The translations under genes were made by a program, and so were the position numbers. A stretch of 64,000 nucleotides of DNA from Gelatoporia subvermispora B. Lineage: Eukaryota; Basidiomycota; Agaricomycetes; Polyporales; Gelatoporiaceae. Of the stretch, positions 23,876 to 36,967 are shown piece by piece. Where the stretch lies: positions 1,283,124 through 1,347,123 of the forward strand of contig KB445796.1 in assembly GCA_000320605.2 (NCBI GenBank), written 5' to 3'. Position 1 is the stretch's first letter; each line of letters starts with the position of its first letter. The notes under the pieces were generated by a model. That model did not search any database and was not told where the DNA came from. It saw only the letters and a program-made list of their open reading frames with translations.

Positions 23876-24039
23876 GGGCAGTCACACTTTTACCGAAAGC
23901 TATATAAAGCACCAGCAGCGCGCACGTGTAGCACGCGGTGGCGGGATCGCAGCCGCACATCCGAGTAGCCTAAGGCTAGCCTGGTTGTAGCCTGGTTTGT
24001 CTCGCTCAGCCGTCGCGGGTCTTCACTCGACCACCAACA

Positions 24040-24911
24040 ATGAGGAAGACGTCCTACGTTGTGGCCTTCTTCGCGGTTCTAGCCACCCTTCTCCTTGTGA
24101 GTATCCGCTCCTGTGGCGCTGTGTGGTGGATTGCTGAACTTGAGCTAGAACATACTGTCAGTTACGCGCCCAGACTGGTCAGTCCTTGCAGCATTTGCCT
24201 CCTATCATAGGCCTCACGTTTCGACCGCATACAGGCTCATCGTAAACAACTCGGACATCTTCCACTCGAAAGTAACTGTCGCGTACGGTCTCAACCAGCG
24301 CTGCGAGCGGCAGGTCGTCGTTGTCCCAGGGCTTCCTGATGGCTCCCGCCTCGCGTACACCGACTACAAATGTCGGACATTCCCCAACCGCTCGCTGGAC
24401 TACTGCGACAAGGAGAACAAGGCCTTTTGCATAATCTGGAGCACAGCGGGTTTTTCCAGCGAGCTTGCTGCGGGCTTCGGCGCCATGGCGATATTCGCGC
24501 TGCTCTTTGGCGTGACCACACGTTCCAGGCGGAGGAGGATCTGGAGAGCTGTCGCGGGCTTGGTTGCCCTCCATGGTGAGGCTCGAGCGCCTAGAACTCA
24601 CACTCCACCGTCCTTGCTGACGAGCGGTTTGCGTAGTCGCTTTCCAGATTATCACATTCGCAGTTGTGACAGATTTGTACCGCCGCGCCGTGCACCCCGA
24701 CTTCGACTATGCACGACCGGGTGCGTTCTCTCTACCCTAGTCAGACTACGAATGCTAACTCCTTGATGCAGGTCTTGCGTACGTCCTGAACGCCCTCTCC
24801 TGGCTCTTCGGCACCCTCGTCACCGTCGGTGTGATTACAACCGGCGTATCCGCGAACCGCGGCCACAGGTGGGCGGCCGGCAACCGGCCGTACCGTCCCA
24901 TAGAGGGTTAG
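24040..24911 (+). CDS. Four-helix membrane protein (claudin/SUR7-like topology)
   Basis: This spliced gene of at least five exons encodes a protein of roughly 210 aa. It has an N-terminal hydrophobic segment (SYVVAFFAVLATLLL), an extracellular-looking loop with a TRPDW motif and several Cys residues, then three more hydrophobic stretches: AAGFGAMAIFALLFGV, a segment ending in FQIITFAVVTDLY, and LSWLFGTLVTVGVITTG. One N-terminal helix, a Trp/Cys-containing loop and three further helices resemble the claudin/PMP22/SUR7 superfamily, whose fungal members organise plasma-membrane domains. That assignment rests on topology only. The intron phases I traced keep the frame and there is no sign of decay. 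Confidence 0.7.
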
Positions 24912-25196
24912 ATTTCCGCTCCACTCCATCCGCAGCCTGATTCACGATATAGACGATCTTCTACGCACGCCCTATGCATGACCCGCACGGACTTTCCCAC
25001 TTCGCTTCTGCCTTGTTTGATTACTGTCACCCCACCGCCATATGTACCAGCCTCGCGCCTCGAATAGCGTTGTATTTACCATTAGCACTAGATACGTGGA
25101 TTGACCCCCCTTCTCTTCTCTTCTCTTCCCTGCGATGTGGAGTAGCGTGGCTTGTCTCTGACCAGAAGCAGAAATAGCAGCGCCCGGGCCCGGAGC
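24912..25196. other. Convergent 3' spacer
   Basis: This 285-bp stretch lies between two convergent genes. I see a CT-rich run near 25110-25130 and no coding signal. Confidence 0.6.
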
Positions 25197-27271
25197 TCAG
25201 TATGGATCGTCTGGATAGTCGACCATGTCGTAAAGCCGCAGCGTCTCGTTCCAGTCGCGCTTGCGACGCCTGCGCACCGAGAAGTACTTCGTCTTACTCG
25301 CCCAGCGTCCCTTCACGCGGCCCTTCACGCGGCCCTTGTCCGGTCCACCACTCGTGGCGAAGTGCGCCTCGGGATCCGGCGCGAGTCCTAAGACGTTCAC
25401 TGCGAGGTCCATCACGCGCGCATGCAGGCCGCAGCGTTGTGCCTGGAGCGCCCGGAGGCGTGTAGGTCCCGCAAGGAGCAGGCGCAAGTGTATCGCGGCG
25501 GCGCGCGAGGCGGCTATCGCGTCCTCGAGCCAGCGCAGTGCCATCCACATTATTACTGGGACGAGCACGGCGGTGATCGGCGCGATGGGGAACGTGAGGA
25601 GTGTCGCGCCAAACCAGACACAGAGCCCGGAAATGAGCCCATAGATGAGCTTGTACTGCGCGATCTCGTCCCACGTGTCCCAGATAGGACCTGTGCGCTT
25701 GAACTGGTGCACCGCGATGAAGGTCGTGACGAAGACGGGCAGCCAGAGAAGCAGCCCTGGAACAGAGATGAAGAGGAGGAAGAGCACCCAGGCGAGCCGA
25801 GCGCAGAACCGGTAGAGGTGGGTGCGGCGCCGTAGCAGCGGCTGCCGGATGCGGTCATCCATGATGCCCCAGCGGGAGAGCTGGTCCTGGTACTCCTGCA
25901 CGAGTGTAAGCCACTGAAACGTCTCAATGAGAAATAGATCATACCTTGAGGTCGTTCCCGAGTCGTATAAGCTGGTTGTCCTCGGCCGAGTCGCGGGGGC
26001 CTGCCTCACCGTCACTGCTGCTGTCCGGGCGCGGCGCACTCGCGAGCTTGAACGCCTCGACGAACGTCCGCGCAACACGGACGTAGTCGCCCAGGCTCAT
26101 AGTCGTGCCGAGCGGCGCGTAGATGCGTGCGGCGAGCTTTGCGTTCCGAATGAGCGTCCATGAGGGCGCGTCCAGCGTGCCGGAGCTGATCTGCTGGTGC
26201 ATCCGGGCAGTCAGCCCACGGATCTCATCGTACTTGACGGGTGCGAGCAGCTCGGGGTTGTCCTCGAGGACGGTCAGCAAGACAGGAATTCAGCAGGCGG
26301 GTCACATGCCTTTGGCCGGAACTTCATGGGTGGATGAAACGTCACCAGGACGTCGGACCGGAAGTGCTCTCGATGCCTGGTTGAGATGTTAGAGATGGGC
26401 TGTGGATGGTTGAAATGTACTAACATGTAGGTGATTGAGCATGTCAAGACGGAGATTTCAAAGTCTGGTTTGTCCCTGTTGCGCGATAGCACGTCGGACA
26501 CAATTCTTGCCCCTGGAATGCTACGTCAGAATACCACAACTATATGTCAAGGACAAGTACCGTACCTCCAGTCTTCAGAGGCGCAATCGTTGGATGATAT
26601 CTGCTCATACCCTCCGGGAACAGACATACAGCGTCTCCATTCTCTAACGCCTAGTAGTGGTCAACTGTTTGGATCATGTATGAGTCAAGCAAGAGATCAT
26701 ACCTCCATCAAATTCTGCATGACCTCCGTATTATCAACTTGCTCATTGTTGTAGTCCTTTCTACGCTTGATGGGAATGGTTCCTGCAGATTCGATCAACC
26801 AGCTAGTAAAAGTCCTCTTCCCGAACTGGGTCGACTTGGCGGTCAGTCTCAGGAGATTGCGTCGCTAAGCGTCGGTGTTTAGTCAGGGGACACTATCAAG
26901 CAAATTGGATGTTGATACCTTGGAAGGTATCGAGGTGACAAGGAGCCTGCTAAACGTCAGCCAAGCGCATTAGCGCATTGAGAGCTCTCCTCACAGTGCG
27001 TCAGTCAACGAGTTGCTATGATTCGCGCACACAATGCTACGCTCAATTGAGTATACGTTTGAGCAAACAGGCTAAATTTAATTTACCAGGGCTCTCCTTT
27101 CTTCGGAATAAGGTCTGCATTCTCCACGACAATTGTACCATAGAAGATCTTGAGGACGAACTTAAAGAGAAGCCTGACGGACTATCTTCTCGGACCGGCT
27201 CACTCCTTAATATAACTCGGGGAATACCTGATCAGAAAATACGACCAAGGCGTCGGTGAGCCCTCTGGCAT
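25197..27271 (-). CDS. Glycerol-3-phosphate acyltransferase (SCT1/GPT2 type)
   Basis: This ER membrane acyltransferase makes lysophosphatidic acid from glycerol-3-phosphate and acyl-CoA, the first step of phospholipid and triacylglycerol synthesis. The ATG at 27271 (MPEGSPTPWSYFLI) leads through spliced exons to KIFYGTIVVENADLIPK, then CANHSNSLTDAL (acyltransferase motif I, His and Asp present), FGKRTFTSWLIESAGTIPIK, and LFPEGMSRYHPTIAPLKTG (motif III, FPEG). The HFRSDVLVTFHPP segment follows, then a C-terminal part with two or more membrane segments (LAWVLFLLFISVPGLLLWL and LISGLCVWFGATLLTF). The frame ends RRKRDWNETLRLYDMVDYP. One intron (26263-26309) has a GC-AG boundary and restores KFRPK-DNPELLAPV. 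Exons are small and the 5' splice sites were set by homology. It is divergent to RRP12. Confidence 0.88.
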
Positions 27272-27720
27272 GGTCTCAAGCAATCAAACCAAGATACACG
27301 TGTAACAAGGTGGACGTGCAGGTGCCAGCAGTTATGAGTCCAACAAGCCAGCACTGGTCTATGTCCGCTGACTAGTGAGCTAGAGAAGTTCGTTTAAGAT
27401 GAGAACTCAGAGACGAGCAGCAGAGAATATCGTAAGGCTCAGACGGCTGTCATGGTGGGTAGCGACGAGGAGGACAGCAGGTCCGGCCTACTCCAAAGAT
27501 GTGCCACCGTATCCTCAGTCGAGAGCCTCGACCGGCGTTCCTTCCCACTTGCCAAGCGCCCATCCAGCGAGCGTGTTTTGGCACGTGGTACAAGCGCTGG
27601 TAATTTTCAGAATTGGAGGCAGAGGCACGGCGAACGCAAGGCACAGGTCAAGCGCAAATCATCGCAGCGGAGTGCTCGCTGTCTTTCTTGTATTCTAGCA
27701 GCTCGGAACTGCCTATCAAA
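27272..27720. promoter_or_regulatory. Bidirectional promoter region, GPAT / RRP12
   Basis: Two housekeeping genes start head to head 449 bp apart. No TATA-like box is obvious near either ATG. The interval must contain both promoters. Confidence 0.6.
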
Positions 27721-30700
27721 ATGGCGGAAGGTCTCGAGCAATCGCTGGCCAAGATTCGACCGCATACATCCTCCTCGCTCCCGCATCAAAAGGCACCTGC
27801 CACCCTCCTGCACGCGCTCGAGGCGACCTTCCGCGAACAAAAGACTGAACTATCTGCGACGGCGTACTTTGCTGCCCTTTTGACAACTCTAGATGGTGTC
27901 TCTCAGGCGGCACCGACTTCTGGCCCGACGCTCGGCGACGGCGACGTTCTGCCTGCCGTTCTCTATCTGCTTGCCATGATCGCTCCTCATGTCCCTCCTC
28001 CCGTCATTCGTTCTCACCTAGATACTGTGCTTGCATTGACGGCCCCTCTATTTCCCGCCCTCACTGCACACGCGCCGCCTCTGCGATCCCAGCTCACGCT
28101 CTACGGAGCTATCCTGCACGCCCTCGAACGACCGCAACTCGAGAGCCAGGGTCTCCGGCAGTCCTTCAGCTTCATCCTGCGCCTCTGCTTGGATCCTAGG
28201 CCAAAAGTGCGCAAGAGGGCGGCAGAAGTTGTAAAGGATACTTTGATCACGCCTCCTACCCCGCTCTTACGACACCCGTATGCGGAGAAGGTCTCGGAGT
28301 GGATCCTCTCTGCGCTTGGCGAGGTGAATGCAGGAGGTGTGCCGAAGTTCAAGGGCAAGAAGGCCGACACAGAGGGCTCGGATATCGCGATCCACCTACT
28401 CGCGTTCATCAGGCCAATTCTTCCACTCCTCCCGCCGAATGTAAGTGATTCTTCCAGCCATCGAAGTCCATAGTCTCACCATACATACGGTAGTCCCTGC
28501 CTGCCGTTACGACGTCCCTCCTCACCCTCCCGCGCCTCGGAAACCCCTATCTCTCCCAATCAGCGTACTCCATCATCACAGATGTCCTCGCCATGTCCGT
28601 ACAAGACCCCGCAAACAACATCTACGAACAGCTGCCGAACGTCCTCAAGGCTGTCCTGTCCTCACCCCCTGCCAAGGTAGACACCGGACTTGCACCAGCA
28701 TGGGCGGCTGTGCTGGGTGGCGCAATGCTTGCCTACCACGCAACAGACGCAGAGTCCTGTGCCAGCGACGTTAGCAAGGTCTGGAAGGCGATATGGTCTC
28801 TACTCGAATCCCCGGAGGCGCCGACACGGAAGGCCGCCGCGCAGTCTCTCGACTCGGTTGCTCAGTGCTTCACGCCGTCGCTTATCACTGCTGCTATCAA
28901 GGAAAAGGATGCGCCAGAGCCGAAATCCGCCCTGGGCAAGATTATTGCGCAGACGATCAAGGCACTCGACTCGATTTCCTTTGCACGCTCCATCCCCGAG
29001 GTCCTCGCGGTGATTTCATCGCTCGTCACAAGCTTGCGCTACCGCAGCGGACCGCGCGGGTCGCCCACTGCCGCAGAGCTGCTCCTCTCGCCGCTGATCG
29101 TCAAGGTGGGCGAGTTGCGCGTACAGAAGAGCTTCGAGTACAAGGAGGCAGCAGATGCCACGCTGAGCACTGCGATGCGGGTCCTTGGCCCTGAGGTGCT
29201 TCTCAAGCTCTTGCCTCTGAACCTTGAGACTGTTGACAGGTTGGTTCCATGTGAGCCTTTGCGCTGTCCATTGTGTTGACAAAAGCACAGACAAGCTGGT
29301 CGTGAACCTCGCGCATTCCTCCTTCCACTACTCAACCAGCCTCACCCCTCGCCCTTGGGTCTCTTCATTTCGTACTTTGTTCCCCTTACGGAGCGGATGT
29401 TCGACCTGCAGGCCAAGGCTGAGGCTGAGGGTCGGCAGTCCGAGGCGAAGGTGTGGAGTGTCCTGATCGAACAGATCTGGGCAGGTCTTCCTGGCTATTG
29501 TTGGGGCACTGTTGACCTTAAGCAGGTGTGTCTCTAAATTTCTCTAACTTCTGCAAGATTGACAGCCAAACCTCTCCAGGCACTGACGTCAGAGTTCCCG
29601 CAACTTCTGACGCAGCTCCTGTACAATCAAGCTGAACTGCGACCCCCCGTCCTCAGGGCCTTGCGCATCATGGTTGACTCCAATGTAGCTCTGGCGTCTG
29701 GGGACGTTGTGAAGCTGCCCGAGTCCATCCGAGCGGACTCTATCACCTCTGAAGAGGCTGCAGGAAACCTCGCCTTCCTGCGCACACAAGTCGAGAGCTG
29801 GCTCGCGGTGTTGTTCAATGTGTTCAGCAGCGTGGGACGCGACAACCAGGGCATGGTCGGAGAGGTCGTGAGCGCCTGGATATCGATCGCGGACGCGCAG
29901 GTGTGTGTGTTCGCCGGATGCCTTCGTTCGACCAGATTGATAAGTGTTACATATTTCTAGGAAGTGACAAAGGCATATCAGAAGCTTGTCGCTCTGTTCG
30001 AGCAGAACCTTGCAAAGGCACAGAACTCACAGCAATCCCACGTCCCGAACGCGGCTGCGAGCCTCACTGCCGTCATGCAGGACCTGCTCGTACTGATTCT
30101 ACCTTATCTCTCCTCGGCAGATGCCACCGCACTCTTCAACATCTGCCTCCAGAGCGATGTGCTGGAGAACAGGGACAACGGTGTCCAGAAGCGTGGCTAC
30201 AAGATCCTCGCCAAGCTCGCCGAGAGCGGCAAAGTCACCGTTGACGCCGAATCAGTCTTGAAGGGCCTCGAGAGCAATGTAGATGGCCTGGCCGCAGCTG
30301 CGAAGAAGGTAAGCCTTCAAATTACATCAACTGTGCCGGATGCTTACTTTTGGTCGATGTCCAGGATCGCTTCCACCTGCTCAGCTTGCTGGTCCCGCAA
30401 ATTCCGTCGACGCATCTACACCTCATGCTCTCCATCATTCCTGAGGCTGTCTTGGGTACCAAGGAGCCGTCCGAGAAGGCTAGGAATGTAGCGTTCGACC
30501 TCATTGTGGCGATGGGCCGCAAGATGGCGGAAGGCGGTGTCGTCAAGCGCAGCATGGTTGAAGGCATGGATACTGATGATACGCCAGAGGGTATGTCAAG
30601 ATGGCCGCGTCTGTGAAATTGAGACTGACATTTTAGCAGCATCTGCTAGCATTGAAGAGTACATGACGATGATCGCCGGTGGTCTGGCGGGGGCGACGCC

Positions 30701-32002
30701 TCACATGATCAGTGCGACGGTCACCGCTATAGCACGATTGGTATTCGAGTTCAGAGGTATGTCCCCATGCTCCGACGAGTAATACTTACTAACCTCATAA
30801 CCACAGACTCGCTCTCTTCTCAAATTCAATCCGAGATACTCACCACGATGCTCGTCTTCGTGACTTCCGCCAACCGAGAGATCGTGAAGTCGGTTCTCGG
30901 TTTCCTCAAACTCGCGATCCATACCATGCCTGCCGACCTTCTACGGCCGCACTTGAAGGATCTTGTCCCAGCACTCCTTCGGTGGTCCCATGACCACAAA
31001 AACCATTTCAAGGCCAAAGTCCGGCACATCTTCGAGCGCATGCTCCGCAGATTCGGCTGGGAGGATGTCTACTCCTGCGCTGGCGAAGAGGAGGCTAAAA
31101 AGGTTCTCGTGAACATCAAGAAGCGGAAGGATCGGGCCAAAAGAAAGAAGGCCAACAAAGCCGACTTCGAGGAAGACGATGTAAGCCATTACTTCAGAAG
31201 TCAGTTTGTCAGAACTTAAGAGCCCTTGTGTAGGAGCCGGCAGCTAAGCCCGCTGCAGGAGACGCCTTCGAGGACGTTCTGTACGGCAGCGAGAGCGAGC
31301 TTGAGGATAGTGATGACGAAGAAGCTCCTACGAGGAATACTGGTCCTGGCAAGCGGAAGAACGAAGCCGCGGGAGCACGTTTGCGAATTGATGATGACGA
31401 TCCAATGGACCTTCTGCAAGGCGCTGCGTCGCGCGTGACCAGTACGTTCAACAGTCTTCATCATATCTGAGCTGCATAATAATCAATCCTTCACAGATGC
31501 TAACGCAAACAAACGCCGGAGGCCTGGTCAGGACGCATCACGCTTCAAGACTGACGAGGAGACCGGCAAGATGGTCATTGACGACGAGGACCAGGAAGAA
31601 GCCGCCGCTGGCGACGCAGTCGCAGGTGACGCGTACAGGGAGAGTCTGATATCCGCAGACGGTTTCACGCGAGGGCCCAATGGACGGATCAAGTTCAACA
31701 AGGATACTAAGAAGCGGAGACGTGAGAATGAGGCTGCTGACGAAGATGTGGAGATGGTGGATGGCGAAGCAGCATCCGCCAAGAAGCAGAAGCGGCGGGC
31801 AGTTGACCCGAGGCTCGGTCAGGAATTCAGGGCGAAGGTGAGTCTCTCACTATCAGTTCTCCGGTGTGTTACTGATGTAGCGTTACAGAGAGCTGGAGGA
31901 GACGTTAAGAAGGGCGGAGTGGAGCCGTATGCATACGTGTCTCTGTCACAAGCCTCGAAAACGAAGGGACGGGCCAAGATCGGTGTCGCTGGCAAGCGCT
32001 AA
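27721..32002 (+). CDS. RRP12: RRP12-like ribosome biogenesis protein
   Basis: RRP12 is a HEAT-repeat, Ran-associated protein needed for rRNA processing and export of pre-40S and pre-60S particles. The first exon starts MAEGLEQSLAKIRPHTSSSL, followed by many helical repeats over about ten exons. The middle carries the RRP12/NUC173-type region (DIAIHLLAFIRPILPLLPP, then blocks such as AQTIKALDSISFARSIPEVL). A C-terminal helical block (IHTMPADLLRPHLKDLVPAL, with KNHFKAKVRHIFERMLRRFG) precedes a charged, Lys/Glu/Asp-rich tail that includes KKRKDRAKRKKANK, a likely nuclear/nucleolar signal. Exon-exon joins I checked keep the frame. The stop is TAA at 32000-32002. This is a housekeeping anchor for synteny. 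Confidence 0.9.
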
Positions 32003-32424
32003 ACACATATTGGTCCTTCCCCGGACATTTTGATTTTTTTCTTATGGCTTGCTGGTTTCTCTATATCATCACTTTACCTTGAATCCGCGATAGAGACGGT
32101 CATTGAGGGCAGTAACGCAGCGCCTTAGCTGTAGTGTTCGGCATCCGATGGTTGCTGCCACGCATGGTATCTGGACTTCTGTTTTGGGATGCGGGGGACT
32201 TGTCCTGAGATTCCCCGTGTCAGGGTAACGTCTAAAGATGGGAGTCTAGAGTTTCCTGAGAACGGCTGGCTGCCGAGACGGTGAGATTGCATGGCATTCG
32301 CCGTGATCGTGTCCTATATTTATCTAAGACGAGTGTCCTTTATCATTGCTGAGCACGAGGAGTCTATCACCGTGAAGCCTACAGTATTGTACTTTTACTT
32401 CCGCGACGCTATCTACGTTCTGCG
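32003..32424. other. Intergenic spacer
   Basis: No coding signal beyond short frames. It holds the RRP12 3' end and the promoter of the FAD monooxygenase. Confidence 0.6.
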
Positions 32425-34217
32425 ATGTCCATCACGAGGTTCCGCGTCGCCATCTGGTAAGTTGATCGAAGAGCAGACGTATTGTGGCTGCATTACTGAT
32501 CAAGGTGTCATGCAGCGGCGGTGGTATCGGAGGGCTCACCTTAGCGGTGGCACTGTCTAGATTCCCGGACATACAGGTTGATGTATACGAAGCCGCCGAG
32601 CGATTTCGAGAGATAGGTGCAGGAGTAATGATATGGGAGAGAACTTGGAAGATCTTGAACGAGTTTGGACTGTCATCCGAATTCTCTAAGATTGCTCATG
32701 CACCCCCAGACGGGACCATGGGTGAGTTATTGCATTCTTTCCGACAGAGCTTTGTCGGGAGTTCAATTAACCTCCGTGCCATTTAGGGGTTGGATTCAAT
32801 TACAGAAAGTCCGACCAGTCTCAAGAAGGCTTCCAATTCTACCTCTTCTCCTTGCCCTGTACGTGTTGACGACACGGATTTTGGTCGTCGGTGATTGACT
32901 TGGACTTCGAAGACGGTTGTATACGCTTCCACAGAGCCCACTTTCTAGATGTGTTGGTCGATCACTTGCCGTCAGGCGTTGCACATTTCGGCAAACGTCT
33001 ACTATCGTACAAGGACTCAGGTCCCGACAAGGAGATACTCCTTTCCTTCGCCGATGGTACTCAAGCAGAGTGCGACTTGCTGATCGGTTGCGATGGTATA
33101 AAATCTGTAGTTCGGGAGCAAATGCTGCAGCAGAAAGCGAGGCAGGGACACCCGGAGCTTCTTCAGTGCATTGACCCATTGTGGAGCGGGAGCATAGCGT
33201 ATCGTGGGTTGATCCCTTTGGATCGTCTCTCCCGTCAGGGCTGTGGTCAACACCGCACAATCGAGGATCCAATGATGGTGGGTCACAATTTTGCTCCTAG
33301 ATCATGTATACCTTGAGACGTTGACTGGCACTTGACACAGTACTGTGGAAAGAACAAGGTTCGTTCGCACAAATTTTCGCAATACAAGAGAATTTCTCAC
33401 GAGACCCACAGCATGTAGTCAGTTATGCTATTGCGAATGGCAACATCATAAACGTCGTCGCAATGACGTCACACCCCGAACTGGAAGGGAGTCCCTACGA
33501 AGGACCCTGGGTTACCGACTGTGCGCAAGATGAATTGTTGCAATGCTTCTCGGGATGGGAGCCAGAAGTTATTGAGATGCTCAAAGTAAGTCTCAGTCTG
33601 TCTTCTTATGACCGCGCCCACGATTGTCGCATTTGCGCTGATAATTCGCAGTGCGTCGAAAAGCCCACTCGCTGGGCTATTCATCAATTAAGCCCTTTGC
33701 CCTTGTACACCTTGGGTAGGGTTGCTCTGCTCGGAGATGCTGTAAGTGATAGTAAGCATTGGGTATTCCGGTGAAGCTCTTCACGTCACTGCTGTACCAG
33801 GCGCACGCTATGACTCCGCATCAAGGTGCAGGTGCCGGCCAAGCGATAGAGGTAAGCACAGCGCAGATTCTGGCGTGAAAGTCCTTCGATCGAAGTGTTC
33901 TCTCGTGTGAACAGGACGCATATATTCTCGCTGGGTTGATCGGACATCCCTCCACAACTCTGGAACGCGCTGAAACTGCTCTTCGAGCATACGAGACAGT
34001 CAGGTTGCCTCTTGCTAATCATGTGCTCAACGGATCGAGAGAATCTGGGTTGATGTATGAATTTAACGGGGTACAGGGAGACGATTTACATACCCTAGGC
34101 CCAGCGATCGGGGGGCAGTGGGATTGGCTGAATCAAACCACGCCAGAAGGAGAATTGCAGCGAGCTGTACAGCTTGCAATATCTCGTGCGAGCCCTGTCG
34201 GTAAAGTGAATCTGTAA
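32425..34217 (+). CDS. FAD-dependent monooxygenase, salicylate-hydroxylase-like
   Basis: This is a group A flavoprotein monooxygenase of the salicylate/p-hydroxybenzoate hydroxylase type (PF01494). It would hydroxylate an aromatic or terpenoid substrate using NAD(P)H and O2. Exon 1 (32425-32456) encodes MSITRFRVAI. An intron splits the dinucleotide-binding loop, giving CGGGIGGLTLAVALSRF (GxGxxG). The DG motif reads DLLIGCDGIKSVVRE. The GD motif, restored across introns, reads GRVALLGDA-AHAMTPHQGAG. About seven introns are present and all joins I traced are in frame, so it appears intact. It sits 1.3 kb from a dead TRI5 copy and could be a tailoring enzyme of a terpenoid pathway, but such monooxygenases are common and that link is inference. 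Confidence 0.87.
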
Positions 34218-35529
34218 CATATTGATGAAATGCTTATTGGTCCCGAGAGCGAATGCAGCACACTTGCTTGATGTATCATTCACGTCAAGCTGCAAATATT
34301 GCTTGCCCCGCCCCTTCAGAATGTACCCAAGTGGCATTAGCATCAGTCCCGCACAAGGGGGTAATATGACTGCTAGACATGTCTCTGAACAGCATTTCGG
34401 GGCTCAAGGTTCCTGCGCGCAGAAAGTCAAGCATTTACTCTGGACATCAGCTTGAGAAATACATTCGGCTTGAGAAATATATTGGGATTGCGCCGAACTC
34501 AACTGCATCAACAATTGGGTAACACAGGCCGGACAAATCATCTCACACATCGTGAACGTATCGCAAAGCGCCATGATCTAGCTCATGGACCGTCACTGGA
34601 CGGGAGACCAACCAATTCAAAAATAAGTGAATCGAGCCATTAGCCCTTTGCGATATATTGAGAATCATTACCCTCACCATTTTTTGTTGTTGTTGTTGTA
34701 AGGCTTCTCGCCAATCCTGCATGATTTGCTTGTCCGCATCAAGACAAACCTGCTCCCAGGTGCGTCCAAGGGTTGACATCGCAATCGATAGGCGACGCAA
34801 CCAGCGGCTCAAGCTCAGGGGCCATAAACCTGAATTTCAGAATTCGAAGGCTGAAAGGACTCGCCGTGAGCGTCGACTCTGTCCGTGCTATGTACCTGTT
34901 GCGGCGCTCCGGACGGTCTAGAGCGTCAATTGCCACTATCGTTGTTCTCGGCGCTCCGGACGGGGGAATCCCCTCGCTCCAAGCATCGAATGGCCAGATG
35001 CAAGCCAAACATGCAGCCATCACCAAGTCATGCACAGCGCTGGACACGGAACCAATCTTCATTTAATTCTGTGCAACTCGCGAAACTTGTTGTCACTCGG
35101 CCGCTTGACACGATGCGACGAGCTCTGTGCATTCCCATAGTATTTGTCGTCAGGATGCAAAGCTTTCCTCCTCTGCGGCTGTTAATGGGTTTATTGAACG
35201 GCGCCTCACCTCCCATCGAGAGCGTTTTGCCAAGTGGGGCCATTGCACTATGCAGGCGCTACAGTCAGTTGCTCCTCCCTCGGCACGTCTCGTCACCGTG
35301 GTTTGATACATGGACTGGGAGCCACAAGCTTTCGGGGGACTTATAAACGACCATGGCCGGACATCGTAGGGGGTTTTTGAGTCATCTCCCCAACGGCTCC
35401 ATTTGTACCATCTGTAGCCTCTTCAATTCAGGCCCAACCCCTTGTACGTGACTACGTGTGTCAGTCACTCGTAGGCAATGTACATGGCCGATGACAGACA
35501 GATTTTTTGTACAGATTCTATCAATAACT
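34218..35529. other. No supportable gene
   Basis: This 1.3-kb spacer holds a short (ttg)n run near 34683-34698 and an 18-bp tandem duplication near 34451-34486 (cttgagaaatacattcgg and a variant). Short frames only. Confidence 0.5.
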
Positions 35530-36650
35530 ATGTCAACACCGGTTCCAAGTGCGCAAGACGCATCTCGAGGGGTGAGGTTTCCGTTCATACACTTCTACAA
35601 ATTTTATCCGAGCTTCTGAGCATCTTGCCGCGGTTGCCACTCGAGCCGCCATTCAGCACCTCCTGACGAGCCTCGATATCAACGAAAATCCACGCTTCAA
35701 GCGGGACACATTGCTTGAAAGCCGTTTGGATGCTATGATTTCATTGTCCTTTGGCCTTTAACCGACCCGCCTCCACGTCATCACTGGAGCTGTGATGGCA
35801 GCCACTGCCTACCACCACATTGAAGACCCGGACGCGAAGATCTTCATAGCCTTGTGTACCGCGCTGAACAGCATGCTAGACATGCCGGAGGCTTTCGACG
35901 AGCTCAAAACCCAGAACCTCCATCGAGACCTGTGTACGGGGCCACGGGCATGGTGCAGGGTGAGACTGGAATGCTCGGACAGATGGCAAGACTACTCGCT
36001 ACGGCCTGTGATATCTTCCCCTAATATTCTGCGAATGCTATCCTGACTTCCACGCTTGACTTCCTCAATATATGCGTCCTCGAAAATGCCTCACATGCTG
36101 CCAAAATCTCGACGGATAGCGGCCCGTTCATTGAGTATCGGAGGGCTATAACCGGCATCGGAGCAGCCTACGCCACATTCATCTGGGCGAAAGGCAAGGT
36201 TTCAGACGAGGACGTGTTCTTACAATACCGTACGTGACATCATTCCGTCTCATACGACCATGCTCGTGACTACTTCGTGCTCAGGGATGTCATGCTTTAC
36301 TTATCATATCTCAAGTGCGTGTCCGCAACATCGCCTGTTCCGTGCTTCACTTATCTTTGATCTTCAGCGATATCATGTCGTTTTATAAGGAAGAAGTAGC
36401 GGGAGACCAAGGCACCTACGTTCTGGATCGTGCGTGCACTACAGGCAAGATGCATGTCGAAGCGCTTTACGAGGTTGTCGATGATACTGTCGACATTGTG
36501 AAGCGAGTTCGTAGAATACCCAGAGAAGGACCCGCCAGAGATGCTTGGGATACGTTTGTCACTGCATATATTGCATTCCACACAAATACTCCTAAATATC
36601 GTCTTCAGGAGATCATGGATGTGTATTATCTGATACAAGACGATGTATAG
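35530..36650 (+). pseudogene. TRI5-like terpene synthase copy 4 (broken)
   Basis: This is the fourth member of the TRI5-like set, with the same gene structure: a short first exon (ATG at 35530, MSTPVPSAQDASRG), a long exon, a 30-nt exon (DVMLYLSYL) and a last exon beginning with the AA|C split Asn. The last exon is intact and gives NDIMSFYKEE and PKYRLQEI. The long exon is damaged: TAA at 35759-35761, a frameshift in about 35935-35950, and TAA at 36022-36024. The aspartate-rich site is LDMPEAF. With two stops and a shift it cannot make the enzyme. Because the catalytic exon is well kept, the loss is probably fairly recent. It lies 25 kb from the other three copies. Confidence 0.88.
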
Positions 36651-36959
36651 ATGTATCTCACGCACACGATGATTTTGTTCTGTCGTTCGTGCTCCTTATA
36701 TGGGTGCTTTATTGTACACGCTCGCGATATCTGGATGAGTTGCTTTGCGGTCGACGGTCGATAGTCAGCAGGGATGTGATTGACCGTGTCTTGACAACGA
36801 CTCGGACTCCCGTCCGAAACTTCTTTGGTAGCGCACGGTGGTCCGAGCCCCCCTCCGAATAAGAACTTTGCTGGAATCTATTTCTTTGTAGGCCCCGGTA
36901 CTTCGATGGGACAAGTATGGAAATTTACTCAGGAAGAAAGACGACGTTACGGCAAGTTT
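36651..36959. other. Spacer
   Basis: No gene or repeat was recognised before the first tRNA-like inverted repeat. Confidence 0.5.
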
Positions 36960-36967
36960 CTCCTGGT

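Noticed and set aside
26274..26501. Acyltransferase gene thought to lack its N-terminal domain
   Set aside because: The PlsC motifs were found in small exons further upstream (NHSNSLTD and FPEGMSRYHP at 26.5-27.1 kb), so the gene is complete.
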